44,188 bases of DNA from Clostridiales bacterium. Its GTDB lineage: Bacteria; Bacillota; Clostridia; Lachnospirales; Lachnospiraceae. The translations under genes were made by a program, and so were the position numbers. The notes beneath the pieces were generated by a model. The model was not told the DNA's origin, made no database searches, and saw only the letters and a program-made list of their open reading frames with translations. Below, piece by piece: positions 32,489 to 42,500 of the stretch. Positions within the stretch are counted from its first letter, which is position 1; every line of letters begins with the position of its first letter. The stretch covers positions 1-44,188 of the forward strand of contig JAHAJA010000035.1 in NCBI GenBank assembly GCA_018372435.1, given 5' to 3'.

Positions 32489-32714
32489 ACATGCTGAATA
32501 AAAAGTTGCGATTCAAATTACATCACTGTTTTTGAGATTTATAAGCATTCACACACCGGTAAAAAAACAATCTTAAAATCTTGTGTGCCATAGGGCGTAT
32601 ATAATATTCGCCCCTGGAACACAATTTTTTAAGATTGTTTTTTTAACGTTGCATTTCATTGCTTTTAATCTCAAAAACATATTTAGTGTTTTGAGCAACT
32701 TTTATTCAGCATGT
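32489..32714. mobile_element. 226-bp long-hairpin element (MITE-like)
   Basis: Almost the whole stretch folds back on itself. The ends ACATGCTGAATAAAA and TTTTATTCAGCATGT are perfect inverted repeats. Inside, GTTGC, TTTTTGAGATT, AAAAAAACAATCTTAAAA and GGGCG each find their complement in mirror order, and the centre is at about 32603. Each arm is about 112 nt with small gaps. There is no transposase and no clear target-site duplication. It lies between two convergent genes and would be a very strong hairpin in either transcript. It could be a miniature inverted-repeat element or a decayed insertion sequence. Confidence 0.7.
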
Positions 32715-32791
32715 ATTTTAATGATTCTTAGTGCGGCAACCTTGAGATTGTGGACACAAGATTATGAATCTCATTTAGATATAGATAGTAT

Positions 32792-33724
32792 CTATTTTAC
32801 AAAATGTGTACCAGTTTTGCCTTTAATAGCAGATTTTGCTTTATCGAGATGAGAGATAATAGCAGTATGATCTGGATTTGTTGAAACGAAGTTAATGGCT
32901 GCTTCAACTTTAGGTTGCATAGATCCAGCTGCAAAGTGTCCTTCATTCATATAGTTTTTTGCTTCTTCTAGGGTAACGGTTTCTAAAGGAGTTTCATTGT
33001 CGCTACCGAAGTTTAGGAATACACGATCAACGCCAGTTAATAAAAGAAGGGTATCGGCATTAAGAAGTTCTGCCATCTTCGCACTAACTAAGTCCTTCTC
33101 AATTACTGCACTTGCACCTTTTAGTTTTGTACCTTGTTCTAATACAGGAATACCGCCGCCACCACATGCGATAACAACTTGGCCAGCATCTAAAAGTGCT
33201 CTTATTGCATCAATTTCATAGATATCGATTGGTTTTGGAGCAGCGATAATTCTGCGGAATCCATCCGCTACTGGAATAACGTAATTACCTTTTTGTTCTT
33301 CTTCTTTTGCTTCCTCTTCAGACATGATACGTCCAATTACCTTGGTTGGATTATGGAAGGCTGGATCGAAAGTATCAACACGAACCTGTGTGATGATAGT
33401 AGAAACGGTTTTATAGATTCCGCGTTGTAGTAATTCGGTACGGATAGCATTCTGTAAATCGTAACCAATATATCCTTGGCTCATGGCACTACAGATTGAC
33501 ATTGGGGCTACGGTTTGCTCTTTATCAAGGCGGCTATATTCTGTCATTGCTGTATGAATCATACCAACTTGAGGGGCGTTACTATGTGTGATAACAACTT
33601 GATATTTGGCTTCTACTAAATCTGCAATTGCAACAGCGGCGTTTTTAATGGATTCTTGTTGTTCTGGAAATGTCTTTCCGAAAGCGCTGTGTCCTAAAGC
33701 AACTACTACTTTTTTGTTTTGCAT
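32792..33724 (-). CDS. arcC: Carbamate kinase
   Basis: 310 residues, with GAGGTAAC before the ATG. Amino-acid kinase fold signatures: VVVALGHSAFG at the N-terminus (the usual ALGGNA is replaced by ALGHSA, a variant I recall from other clostridia), ITHSNAPQVG (about 45-54), VIACGGGGIPV (about 194-204), and DTLLLLTGVDRVFLNFG (about 235-251). It makes ATP from carbamoyl phosphate and ADP in arginine, agmatine or purine catabolism. No arginine deiminase or transcarbamylase genes are adjacent, so the pathway is not shown here. Confidence 0.93.
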   Translation of the reverse strand: MQNKKVVVALGHSAFGKTFPEQQESIKNAAVAIADLVEAKYQVVITHSNAPQVGMIHTAMTEYSRLDKEQTVAPMSICSAMSQGYIGYDLQNAIRTELLQRGIYKTVSTIITQVRVDTFDPAFHNPTKVIGRIMSEEEAKEEEQKGNYVIPVADGFRRIIAAPKPIDIYEIDAIRALLDAGQVVIACGGGGIPVLEQGTKLKGASAVIEKDLVSAKMAELLNADTLLLLTGVDRVFLNFGSDNETPLETVTLEEAKNYMNEGHFAAGSMQPKVEAAINFVSTNPDHTAIISHLDKAKSAIKGKTGTHFVK

Positions 33725-33935
33725 GGGCGTTACCTCGATTCTTAGATTCTAGTAATATAATTATCTCAATTATCTATATTATTATAGGATATTTGAGTAG
33801 ATAGACGGGGGAAGTTTGATACCGTCGACCTTTAACATATGCACGATTGGAGATTGTATCCTATGGATTCTATGTATATAAGTAATATATCATATATGCT
33901 TTCGAAATCCAATAGGTTGAGAAAAAAGGTTTGTC

Positions 33936-34424
33936 TTAGTTTATCCCAAGAGATTTTTTTAGCTCTTTGTCAATCTTGGTATTTACCGTAAGACCTTTAT
34001 CTTGTCGATATTTTTTTACTGCATTTTTTGTTTTTTTGCCGCTGATTCCATCTGCTTTACCACAATCATAGCCTAGGTTGTTTAAAGCCATCTGTACCTT
34101 TTCCACTGTTGCCGAGTATTTGGAAGACTTGTTTGCAGTGGCTTTTTTTGTGGATTTACTAGAATTGGAAGATTTGCTTGAACTACTATAGGGGCAAACT
34201 CCATTTTTATGAAGATGTGCTTCGTGTCCACCACAATGATAATGATAGCTACCTAAACCACTCTTGTTTTTATTATCTCTATGACCACCGCTAGAATCGG
34301 TTCTACCAGAATGTGATTGAATTGGTGATGCAGCAGATGGGATATAGGTGAGATTTATAGCCGTTACCGATACAGTTAATACCAAAATTGCTTTTTTTAA
34401 TGTTGATGTTATTTTCTTTGACAT
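33936..34424 (-). CDS. Secreted YHYH-motif protein with peptidoglycan-binding domain
   Basis: 162 residues from the ATG at 34424, with GGGAG 7 nt upstream. A signal peptide covers about residues 1-33 (KKITSTLKKAILVLTVSVTA, then SAASP). The mature part has a His-rich segment GSYHYHCGGHEAHLHKNG (about 58-75), of the YHYH type usually thought to bind metal, then a Ser/Lys linker, then a peptidoglycan-binding repeat domain (about 105-162: VEKVQMALNNLGYDCGKADG, GKKTKNAVKKYRQ). It is probably a cell-wall-attached metal-binding protein. Expressed alone, with AT-rich flanks. Confidence 0.85.
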   Translation of the reverse strand: MSKKITSTLKKAILVLTVSVTAINLTYIPSAASPIQSHSGRTDSSGGHRDNKNKSGLGSYHYHCGGHEAHLHKNGVCPYSSSSKSSNSSKSTKKATANKSSKYSATVEKVQMALNNLGYDCGKADGISGKKTKNAVKKYRQDKGLTVNTKIDKELKKSLGIN

Positions 34425-34633
34425 ATACATTCTCCCTTAATTATTATAATATAATTATTATATATGTAAAAAATGGTAAAATCAATTAATTGTTACTAAA
34501 TATATAATATGACAAAGCATTATAGTAAAAATAGAATGTATCTATAAATTAGCGTGCTTCCTGAATAGAGCAGAGCAGGTCAAGCGCACAAATTGTAGTA
34601 GTGATATGCTATCTACAGAAGGAGGTGCATATT

Positions 34634-35539
34634 ATGCACGCATGGGAAGCTATACAAAAATCACTTGATTATATTGAATCAAATATTAGTGATGAAATTA
34701 ATATTGAGCAGCTAGCAAAGGAATCGTCATTGTCACTTTTTTATTATCAAAGGTTATTTTCACGTCTTGTTAAGAAGCCAGTTCGAGAATACATTAAATT
34801 ACGCAGATTAGCTCGAGCCCTTGAATCACTTGCTGATAAACAACGACGCATTTTAGATGTTGCTCTGGACTACGGCTTTGGAAGCCATGAGACATTCACA
34901 AGAGCATTCAAAGAAGCCTATAAAATAACACCAGAAGAATATCGCAAACATCCGGTAATGCTCAATCAGTTTGACAAGCCCGACTTATTGTTATCCTACA
35001 TGATGATTGACGAAGGTGTCCCACTTATCAGTGATGGACTTGTGTTGGAATTTAACCGTAAAACAATCTTACAACCAATACTTTTTATGGGAGTATCAGG
35101 TATCATTCCTATTGAAGGACAAATGCCACTTGGCGAATCTACAGGAGTAGATATGCCTGGTCAAGTTTGGGAAAAATTCCACGAAGAAAAACAATATATA
35201 CCTCGAATTGGAGGATGCGAACTGGGAGTTGCTTATCTTGGTGATGTGCTGGAAGGGTATTTTACTTACTTTGCCGGTGCACAAGTGTCGCAAGGAACAA
35301 AAGATGCCCGTTTTGTTACTTGGGAACTTCCGGCTAGAGAATACATTGTTTGTGGATTTGAAGCAGAAAATTTTGAGCAACTTGTTACCGTGGCTCTCAA
35401 TAAGGCTATAAAATATTGTGGGGTTTGGCTTGAAAAGCACGATTTGACTATGGAGGTTTATTCTCCAGAAATGTACTATGACAGCTCACCTGACAGTACC
35501 TACATGGAAGTATGGATGCCAGTATCGGAAAAATGTTAA
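34634..35539 (+). CDS. AraC-family regulator with GyrI-like effector-binding domain
   Basis: 301 residues from the ATG at 34634, with GGAGG 8 nt upstream; the frame is open from 34601 but without a ribosome site. The two helix-turn-helix units of the AraC type are N-terminal (about 8-106, with IEQLAKESSLSLFYYQRLF and VALDYGFGSHETFTRAFK). A GyrI-like small-molecule-binding domain fills about 115-299 (MEVWMPV end). The order HTH first, effector domain second is that of Rob- and drug-sensing regulators. No target gene is next to it. Codon use is slightly more GC-rich than around it. Confidence 0.92.
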   Translation: MHAWEAIQKSLDYIESNISDEINIEQLAKESSLSLFYYQRLFSRLVKKPVREYIKLRRLARALESLADKQRRILDVALDYGFGSHETFTRAFKEAYKITPEEYRKHPVMLNQFDKPDLLLSYMMIDEGVPLISDGLVLEFNRKTILQPILFMGVSGIIPIEGQMPLGESTGVDMPGQVWEKFHEEKQYIPRIGGCELGVAYLGDVLEGYFTYFAGAQVSQGTKDARFVTWELPAREYIVCGFEAENFEQLVTVALNKAIKYCGVWLEKHDLTMEVYSPEMYYDSSPDSTYMEVWMPVSEKC

Positions 35540-35641
35540 TAATGGTTTCACTATCTTATAAAAATTTTATACTATAAAAAGATTTCAAACTTTATTTAAA
35601 ACATGTAATTATACAACCACTTTATCATGCTAAATTGCTAA

Positions 35642-35670
35642 TTGACAAAGATGGTATAATTGTATACAAT
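35642..35670 (+). promoter_or_regulatory. Promoter of the citrate synthase operon with overlapping operator 1
   Basis: TTGACA (35642-35647), 17 bp, TACAAT (35665-35670). The perfect 12-bp palindrome ATTGTATACAAT (35659-35670) covers the -10 box. This is the type of site bound by FadR/GntR-family dimers, and a GntR regulator is the last gene of the operon. Confidence 0.72.
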
Positions 35671-35711
35671 AATAACAAATCAATATAAAACCTTGAAAAT
35701 AAAGCATTATT

Positions 35712-35723
35712 ATTGTATACATA
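35712..35723 (+). promoter_or_regulatory. Operator 2 of the citrate synthase operon
   Basis: ATTGTATACATA, with mirror-symmetric flanks (ATTATT on the left, AATAAT on the right), repeats the GTATAC core of operator 1. The two cores (35662 and 35715) are 53 bp apart, close to five helical turns. Confidence 0.6.
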
Positions 35724-35827
35724 ATAATTGGTTATATAATGTATAACTAAACACTATATAAAAAGATCGAGAAAAAAGGTGCTTTGTTATAAGGGGTGAG
35801 TGAATAATTATACAAGGAGTGAGTTTG

Positions 35828-37216
35828 ATGGAAAATCGTAGAGTATTTTTAAATCGACACAATAACCTGTTACAGTATGAAGAACGCATCTATCCACTTG
35901 TAGAAGTTGATACACCGAATGTGTTCCGTAATCTGTTTCCATATGACGAGGTACCAAAGATTGCGTTTAATGATCGAATAGTGCCACATAATATGCCAGA
36001 TGAAATCTGGATTACAGATACAACATTTCGTGATGGGCAGCAATCAAGAGCACCGTATACGACTGAGCAGATTGTTACAATCTATGATTATTTTCACAAA
36101 TTAGGTGGTCCAAAGGGAATTATCCGTCAAAGTGAATTCTTCTTATATAGTAAGAAAGACCGTGATGCTGTTTACAAATGTTTGGAAAGAGGATATCAAT
36201 TTCCAGAAGTAACCGCCTGGATTCGTGCAAGTAAGAAAGATTTCGAATTAGTAAAAGAGATTGGATTAAAAGAAACAGGAATCTTAGTAAGTTGCTCTGA
36301 CTATCATATCTTCTATAAGATGAAGATGACAAGAAAAGAAGCAATGAACCATTATCTAAGTGTAGTAAGAGAGTGTCTGGAAACAGGAGTAGCACCACGT
36401 TGTCATTTTGAAGATATTACTCGTTCTGATATTCATGGTTTTGTTATTCCATTCTGTCTCGAATTGATGAAATTAGGGGAGGAATACGGAATCCCCGTTA
36501 AGATTCGTGCATGCGATACAATGGGATATGGAGTTAACTTCCCTGGTGCAGTTATTCCACGTTCCGTGCCAGGAATAATCTATGGATTAATGACACATGG
36601 AGGTGTGCCTTCAGCGCAGTTAGAGTGGCATGGTCACAATGATTTCTATAAAGCAGTAACGAACTCAACCACAGCTTGGTTATATGGTGCAAGTGGTGTC
36701 AACTGTTCCTTATTCGGTATTGGTGAAAGAACTGGCAATACCCCTCTTGAAGCGATGGTATTCGAGTATGCACAGCTAAAGGGAACTTTAGATGGTATGG
36801 ATACAACAGTAATTACAGAATTAGCAGATTACTTTAGAGAAGAAATCGATTATAAAGTTCCATCTAGAACGCCTTTTGTAGGTGAGAATTTTAATGTTAC
36901 TAGAGCAGGAATACATGCAGATGGATTACTTAAGAATGAAGAAATCTACAATATATTTGATACAGATAAATTCTTAAATAGGCCAGTATTAGTTGCAGTT
37001 TCTAATACATCGGGTCTTGCAGGAATTGCACACTGGATTAACACATATTACAAACTAAAAGACGAAAGAGCCGTTGATAAGTCACATCCTGTAGTAACGA
37101 TAGTGAAAGATTGGGTAGATAAACAATATGAAGAAGGTCGTGTAACGGTTATTACAGACAACGAATTAATAAAAGTTATTGAAGAAGCTTGTAAAGAATT
37201 GAATGTTAACATTTAG
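35828..37216 (+). CDS. Re-type citrate synthase (homocitrate/isopropylmalate synthase family)
   Basis: 462 residues from the ATG at 35828, with AAGGAG 8 nt upstream. The DRE-TIM metallolyase signature is ITDTTFRDGQQSR (about 60-72), with a second motif LEWHGHNDFYKAVTNS (about 273-288) and the metal-binding HxH. It lacks the C-terminal LeuA regulatory domain of isopropylmalate synthase. The sequence pattern (for example GGPKGIIRQSEFF and GVNCSLFGIGERTGN) is that of the Clostridium kluyveri-type Re-citrate synthase, from recollection. It would condense acetyl-CoA and oxaloacetate with opposite stereochemistry to ordinary citrate synthase. The adjacent icd supports a route to 2-oxoglutarate for glutamate synthesis. 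Confidence 0.88.
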   Translation: MENRRVFLNRHNNLLQYEERIYPLVEVDTPNVFRNLFPYDEVPKIAFNDRIVPHNMPDEIWITDTTFRDGQQSRAPYTTEQIVTIYDYFHKLGGPKGIIRQSEFFLYSKKDRDAVYKCLERGYQFPEVTAWIRASKKDFELVKEIGLKETGILVSCSDYHIFYKMKMTRKEAMNHYLSVVRECLETGVAPRCHFEDITRSDIHGFVIPFCLELMKLGEEYGIPVKIRACDTMGYGVNFPGAVIPRSVPGIIYGLMTHGGVPSAQLEWHGHNDFYKAVTNSTTAWLYGASGVNCSLFGIGERTGNTPLEAMVFEYAQLKGTLDGMDTTVITELADYFREEIDYKVPSRTPFVGENFNVTRAGIHADGLLKNEEIYNIFDTDKFLNRPVLVAVSNTSGLAGIAHWINTYYKLKDERAVDKSHPVVTIVKDWVDKQYEEGRVTVITDNELIKVIEEACKELNVNI

Positions 37217-37331
37217 TATGCTACACTATATTAATGTAAACATAGAAGAAGATCACATCATAAGAACTTAAGAAATACTTAGTAAACATAACAGTTAATA
37301 CAAACATTTACGGAGCATAGGAGGATTATTG

Positions 37332-38495
37332 ATGAATACGCAGCAAATTGAAGCAGCAAAGGAACAGTTTGGAAAGCTATTAGAGAAGCAATTAGCAAGA
37401 GTTGAAGCTATGAAGGCACAAGGTGACTTTGTTAATTATAAAGAGCTGGATAAAATCACAATTGGTGTATGTGGTGGAGATGGAATTGGTCCAGCAATTA
37501 CAGGGCAAGCTCAGAGAGTTCTTGAGTACTTATTACAAGATGAAGTAGCAGCTGGCAAAGTAGAGTTTAAGGTAATTGATGGCTTAACAATTGAAAGAAG
37601 AGCAGAAGAGATGGCAGCTATACCAGCTGATGTATTAACAGAATTAAAAACTTGTGATGTTATCTTAAAAGGACCTACTACAACGCCTAGAAAAGGTGAC
37701 GGTCTACCTAATATAGAATCTGCTAATGTAGCTATGAGAAAAGAACTAGATCTATTCGCTAACGTTCGCCCTGTTCGTATACCAGAACAAGGTATCGACT
37801 GGACATTCTTCCGTGAGAATACTGAAGGTGGATATGCAGCAGGTAAAGAAGGTGTTAGCGTAACAGACGACCTTGGTATCGACTTTACAATTGCAACGTC
37901 TCAAGGTTGTGATAGAATTATTCGTGCAGCGTTCGAATTCGCTAAGGCGAATGGTAAGACTCGTGTAACAGCAGTTACAAAGGCAAATATCATCAAAACC
38001 ACAGATGGTAAATTCCTTGAGAATTTCTATCGTATAGCAAAAGAATATGATGGAATTACTGCAGATGATTGGTACATTGATATCATGACTGCAAAATTAT
38101 TAGATGAACAAAGAAGAAGAGACTTTGAGGTAGTTGTATTACCTAATCTATATGGTGATATAATTACAGATGAAGCGGCTGAATTGCAAGGTGGTGTAGG
38201 TACCGCTGGTAGTGCAAACATCGGCAAAAAATATGCTATGTTTGAAGCAATTCATGGTTCTGCCCCACGTATGGTGCAGGAAGGTAGAGATATTTACGCA
38301 GATCCATGTAGCGTAATCCGTGCTGGTGCAATGTTACTATCTCACATCGGTTATACAGAGAAAGCAAATCAATTGTACAACGCACTTGACATCTGTACTG
38401 TTACAGAAAAGAAATTAGTATTGACTGGTAGAGATACTGGAGCTACAGGTGCTGAATTTGCTGATTACATTATGGAGACGATTGCGAAGAACTAG
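37332..38495 (+). CDS. icd: Isocitrate dehydrogenase (NAD type)
   Basis: 387 residues from the ATG at 37332, with GGAGGATT upstream. The isocitrate/isopropylmalate dehydrogenase fold is shown by GVCGGDGIGPAI (about 47-58), substrate-loop LPNIESANVAMRKELDLFANVRPVR (in blocks near 125-150), and VVVLPNLYGDIITDEAAELQGG (near 273-294, with the metal-binding Asp residues). It oxidises isocitrate to 2-oxoglutarate. NAD over NADP is likely for this short bacterial form, but cofactor was not proven from sequence. It lies 115 bp behind the citrate synthase gene and 13 bp before gntR. Aconitase is not in the window. Confidence 0.93.
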   Translation: MNTQQIEAAKEQFGKLLEKQLARVEAMKAQGDFVNYKELDKITIGVCGGDGIGPAITGQAQRVLEYLLQDEVAAGKVEFKVIDGLTIERRAEEMAAIPADVLTELKTCDVILKGPTTTPRKGDGLPNIESANVAMRKELDLFANVRPVRIPEQGIDWTFFRENTEGGYAAGKEGVSVTDDLGIDFTIATSQGCDRIIRAAFEFAKANGKTRVTAVTKANIIKTTDGKFLENFYRIAKEYDGITADDWYIDIMTAKLLDEQRRRDFEVVVLPNLYGDIITDEAAELQGGVGTAGSANIGKKYAMFEAIHGSAPRMVQEGRDIYADPCSVIRAGAMLLSHIGYTEKANQLYNALDICTVTEKKLVLTGRDTGATGAEFADYIMETIAKN

Positions 38496-38508
38496 GAGGA
38501 AATATTCT

Positions 38509-39189
38509 TTGGACAGTTTTCATGAGCAAAAGGAATCATCCGATAAATATTCCTTGAGAGGACGTGTCTTTCATAAAATACGTGACGATATTCTCTCGGG
38601 TAAATATAGTCAGAATGAAGAATTAAAAGAAGTAACAATAGGGAATGAATTAGGCGTTAGTAGGACGCCTGTTCGCGAGGCATTAAGACAGTTAGAGTTA
38701 GAAGGATTAGTGAATATTATTCCGAATAAAGGAGCCTATGTGAATGGGATTACTGCGAAAGATATTCATGACATCTATATGATTCGTTCTTATCTTGAAG
38801 GACTTTGTGCAAGAATGGCATGCGAGAATATCACAGAGAAGCAGATGGAAGAGATGGATGAAATCGTATATCTATCAGAATTCCATACAAGACGTTCCCA
38901 TGAAGGACAGATTTTTGAGTTTGATAATAAGTTTCACGAGTTATTATATGAGGCTTCTGGTAGCCGTATCTTATGCCATCTATTATCTGACTACCATCAG
39001 TATGTACAGAGAATCCGCAAGGCGTCTTTGTCTTCCATGATTCGTGCTAGCCACACCAATGAAGAGCACATAGCGATTTTTGAGGCGATTAGAGAACACG
39101 ATGCAGACAAGGCAGAATATCTAGCACATGAGCATATTAAGAACACTATTAATAATATTAGTGAAAAGGGATTAGAGAAGTTATTATAA
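38509..39189 (+). CDS. GntR-family (FadR/FCD) transcriptional regulator
   Basis: 226 residues from the TTG at 38509 with AGGAGG 9 nt upstream; a longer frame inside icd has no ribosome site. The winged helix-turn-helix is about residues 15-84 (LGVSRTPVREALRQLELEGL). The FCD ligand domain (about 92-215) has the helical pattern and the His/Asp metal site candidates HELLYEASGSR and HEHIKN. FCD regulators often sense carboxylic acids; citrate or 2-oxoglutarate would fit (inference). It is the last gene of the operon and probable binder of the two operator sites. Confidence 0.93.
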   Translation: MDSFHEQKESSDKYSLRGRVFHKIRDDILSGKYSQNEELKEVTIGNELGVSRTPVREALRQLELEGLVNIIPNKGAYVNGITAKDIHDIYMIRSYLEGLCARMACENITEKQMEEMDEIVYLSEFHTRRSHEGQIFEFDNKFHELLYEASGSRILCHLLSDYHQYVQRIRKASLSSMIRASHTNEEHIAIFEAIREHDADKAEYLAHEHIKNTINNISEKGLEKLL

Positions 39190-39238
39190 ATATATGTAGT
39201 TGAAAACCTATGGAGTGAAAGCTTCATAGGTTTTTGTG
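39136..39238 (+). repeat. Direct repeat, left copy: gntR 3' end plus terminator
   Basis: The last ~17 codons of gntR, the following 13 nt and the terminator recur at 43994-44097 with roughly 80-90% identity by eye. The left copy continues TTTTTGTGTGTCC, that is, it has no intron at the point where the right copy does. Confidence 0.88.
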
Positions 39239-39538
39239 TGTCCTCCCTTTTGAAGGAAGATGTAAGGAAAACCGTTTCGCAGGATGTTGTAGATAAATGG
39301 CTAAATATGAAAGACTATACAGATAAAACTGTATAGTCTTTCATATTTAAGCTATTGTAAAAAACAGTTAATAATTCTGCACGCTTTTAAAAGATAATCC
39401 ACCTTCTTCTTGATTTTTTAATGATAAAATATAATATGACTATTAAAAATTGTTGGGGAAAAACAAAAAAGGAGGCGAAGAAGTTTCAATAGTCGTGTTT
39501 TATCGTGTTACTATAAAAGATTAAAAAGGAGAAGGTAA
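39190..39538. other. Intergenic region before the surface-protein gene with a perfect 20-bp hairpin
   Basis: Besides the gntR terminator, AAATATGAAAGACTATACAG (39303-39322) is followed by a 6-nt loop and its exact complement (39329-39348). No T-run follows in either direction, so it is not a typical terminator. A GGAGGCGAAGAAG without start codon is at 39472-39484, bracketed by GACTATT (39438) and AATAGTC (39490). No promoter stands out. Confidence 0.6.
39203..39235 (+). terminator. Terminator of the citrate synthase-icd-gntR operon
   Basis: AAAACCTATG and CATAGGTTTT pair over 10 bp with an apical GAG/CTT helix, followed by T5. Confidence 0.88.
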
Positions 39539-42500
39539 ATGAGAAAGAGAGTAAGTCGTATAATTGCTAAGCTTTTGGTATTTGTAATGGTATTGCAGAT
39601 GGCATTACCGATGACTGTCCTTGCAGCACCCGTACAGAGTGATGGTGAAAACAGTTTGGTTACCGGTGATGATTATTTCGGACAAAACAATGACACGATT
39701 ACCGAAGATGGTGTGGCACTTAGAGCAGATGTTGGAACAGACGAGGGATTTACCATTAAACATGTGGCAACCGATAAATTGGTCAAGTCATACGAAACAG
39801 ATAATGTAGCCCTGACGGTTGACGGTGAAGAAGGAGATTTTGCAACAATATTTTCCAAAGCTGTTTTTGGTATCAATGATAATAACAGTATGGGAAATTC
39901 AAAACTTCCGGTAGTATCCTTGGTTTCAAAGGAATACAACAAAGGAATCGCATCTGTTGGCTGGAATAATGGTGCGAAAGCAACGGTTGTTAAGGTTAAT
40001 GGAAGTACAAGCGGAAACGGTTGGGAGAGTGTTCAGATTGTCGCTAACGGTGATGGCACCGTCTCTTTCAAAGACAGCTACTTTGACAAATACATTACAG
40101 TAGAGACTGTTGATGGGGCACCGGTCTTACAATGTATGTCGGATAAGACGAGAGAAACATTAACAGAAAATGAAAAATTCATTATTAACTCTAAAGTAGC
40201 TCCGAATAAAGTGGAAAGTCTGGCTGTAGACAACAGCACGAAAACCCAGACAACGTTAGATTTAACATGGAATAAACCAGCAAGTATTTATACCAATGTT
40301 CAAGTACTTAAAAAAGGACCTGATGATTTAGAATTCAAGAAAATTGCTGATCTTGCAGATGAAACTTCCTACCAAGTAACTGGTCTAAGTGAAGGCACGG
40401 AGTATTCATTTAAATTACTTGTTATAAACGGTAATGGAGATGCAGCTGACATAACATACAGTACAGAGAGTAATGAGGTAACTGCAAAGACAAGAGCGGG
40501 ACTAAAACCTGCAACTCCAACGAATCTTAAACTTGAAGAACAAGAAGGAGGTAAATTCTTAATCAGCTGGGATACAGCGGAGAATGCAACACATTATCGT
40601 ATTCTGCGTGCACAAAGTATGTTTGGTACATATCAAACTATTGCAACAGTGAGTGAAACAAGTGCAAAAATAGCATATGAAAACGATAGATATGAAAATT
40701 ACTATCGAGTAGTTGCACTAAATAATGGTGAAGCAGGCGGGGGAGATTTTACATATGCAGAAGAATCCGAAGCATCAGCATATGTTTCTTTAGAGACTGA
40801 GATGTTCGGTGATCATACTTTAGTTTTTGCACCTACAGACGATGTGAAAAAGATTGATGAAACATTACATAAATTATTTGACGAAACAAATGATAGCAGC
40901 AAGGATGCACAGTTTAGAGGAGAACATTGGCAGGTATACTTCAAGCCAGGGGATTATACACAAACCAGCTGTATTAATCTTGGATTCTACACATCCATTA
41001 ACGGTTTGGGAGAGACACCTTATGATGTAAAACTGAACAATATCGCAATTCCAGATTATCTAGGTGGCAATAATGCTACCTGTAATTTTTGGCGTTCGAC
41101 AGAAAACTTGTCTATCATCAATACAGGAAATGAACAAGGAAAAGCGCAGTATGGTTCTTGGAGAGGAGACTGGTTTAACTGGGCTGTTGCACAGGCGGCT
41201 CCACTTAGAAGAGTATATTCAGAACGTCCAGTTGCATATGACTGGAACTATGGCTGGGCAAGTGGCGGTTATGTTGCTGACTGTTACTTTACTGGTATTG
41301 ACGGTGAAGGAAATTCTGCAGGTACATGGGCAGGACAGCAATTTTATACAAGAAACACAGAGATGGCAGGGAATGCATTCGGAACAACACTTAATAATTT
41401 CTTCCAAGGTGTAGAAGCTCCTAATTTACCAAATGCAGACGGTGTAGAGAAGGGGAAATCCAGAGCATTACTAAATGGCAATGGCTACTCTAATTGGAAG
41501 ATTGCGGATTCAAATGGAAATCAACAGGTATTTACGAATGTAGAAGAAACTAAGAAACTTGCTGAAAAACCGTTCTTATATATCGATGATAACGGTAAAT
41601 ATCAGGTATTTGTGCCAGCAGTGAGAGAGAATACAAAGGGTATCAGCTGGTCAAAAGATGATATGGGTGAAGGAAAAAGTGTCTCACTAGATACTTTCTA
41701 TATTGCAAAACCTACGGATTCAGCGGCTACAATTAATGCACAGTTAGCAGCAGGTAAGAACATTTATTTCACACCGGGTATCTACCACGCAGAAGAAACC
41801 ATAAAGGTAACCAAAGCAGATACGATTATTTTAGGTTCCGGTTTGGCAACTATCATTCCGGATAATGAAGATGCTGCGATGAGAATTGCAGATGTTGATG
41901 GAGTAAGAGTTGCAGGCATTATATTAGATGCAGGAAAACATTCTGAATATTTGTTAGTAGTTGGTGAACAGGGTTCAGACAAAGATCATTCCGCTAATCC
42001 GACTATATTACAGGATATATTCTTACGAGTTGGTGGAACAACAGATGAACTAACGAAATCAGATAATGCACTTGAAATTAATAGTAATAATGTAATAGGG
42101 GATCACTTCTGGATTTGGAGAGCTGACCATGGTGCAGGTGTCGCGTGGAATGGAAACGAATCCCAACATGGTCTAATTGTAAATGGTGATGACGTAACAT
42201 GTTATGCATTATTTAATGAGCATTTCCAAGATTATACTACATTATGGAATGGTGAGAACGGTGCAACATATTTCTATCAGAATGAGACCTGCTACGATCC
42301 GATTTCACAGGAAGAATGGATGTCACATGATGGAACTGTAAACGGATATGCATCTTACAAGGTTGCAGATGGAGTAGATACTCACTATGCAATTGGTCTT
42401 GGTATATATAATGTATTTATCTTTACTGGACCGACCTATGATGCATCAGAAGTTCAGATTCAGTTAGACAATGCGATTGAAGTCCCAGATAAAGAAGGCG

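Noticed and set aside
32583..32852. 89-codon plus-strand frame
   Set aside because: It lies across the long-hairpin element and the end of the carbamate kinase gene, without a ribosome site.
35828..37216. Annotation as 2-isopropylmalate synthase
   Set aside because: The C-terminal LeuA regulatory domain is missing and the neighbour is isocitrate dehydrogenase, not leuB/leuCD; the Re-citrate synthase assignment fits better.
39437..39496. Possible riboswitch (cyclic-di-GMP type) before the surface-protein gene
   Set aside because: A 7-bp inverted repeat encloses a ribosome-site-like GGAGG, but the conserved core of cyclic-di-GMP riboswitches is absent.
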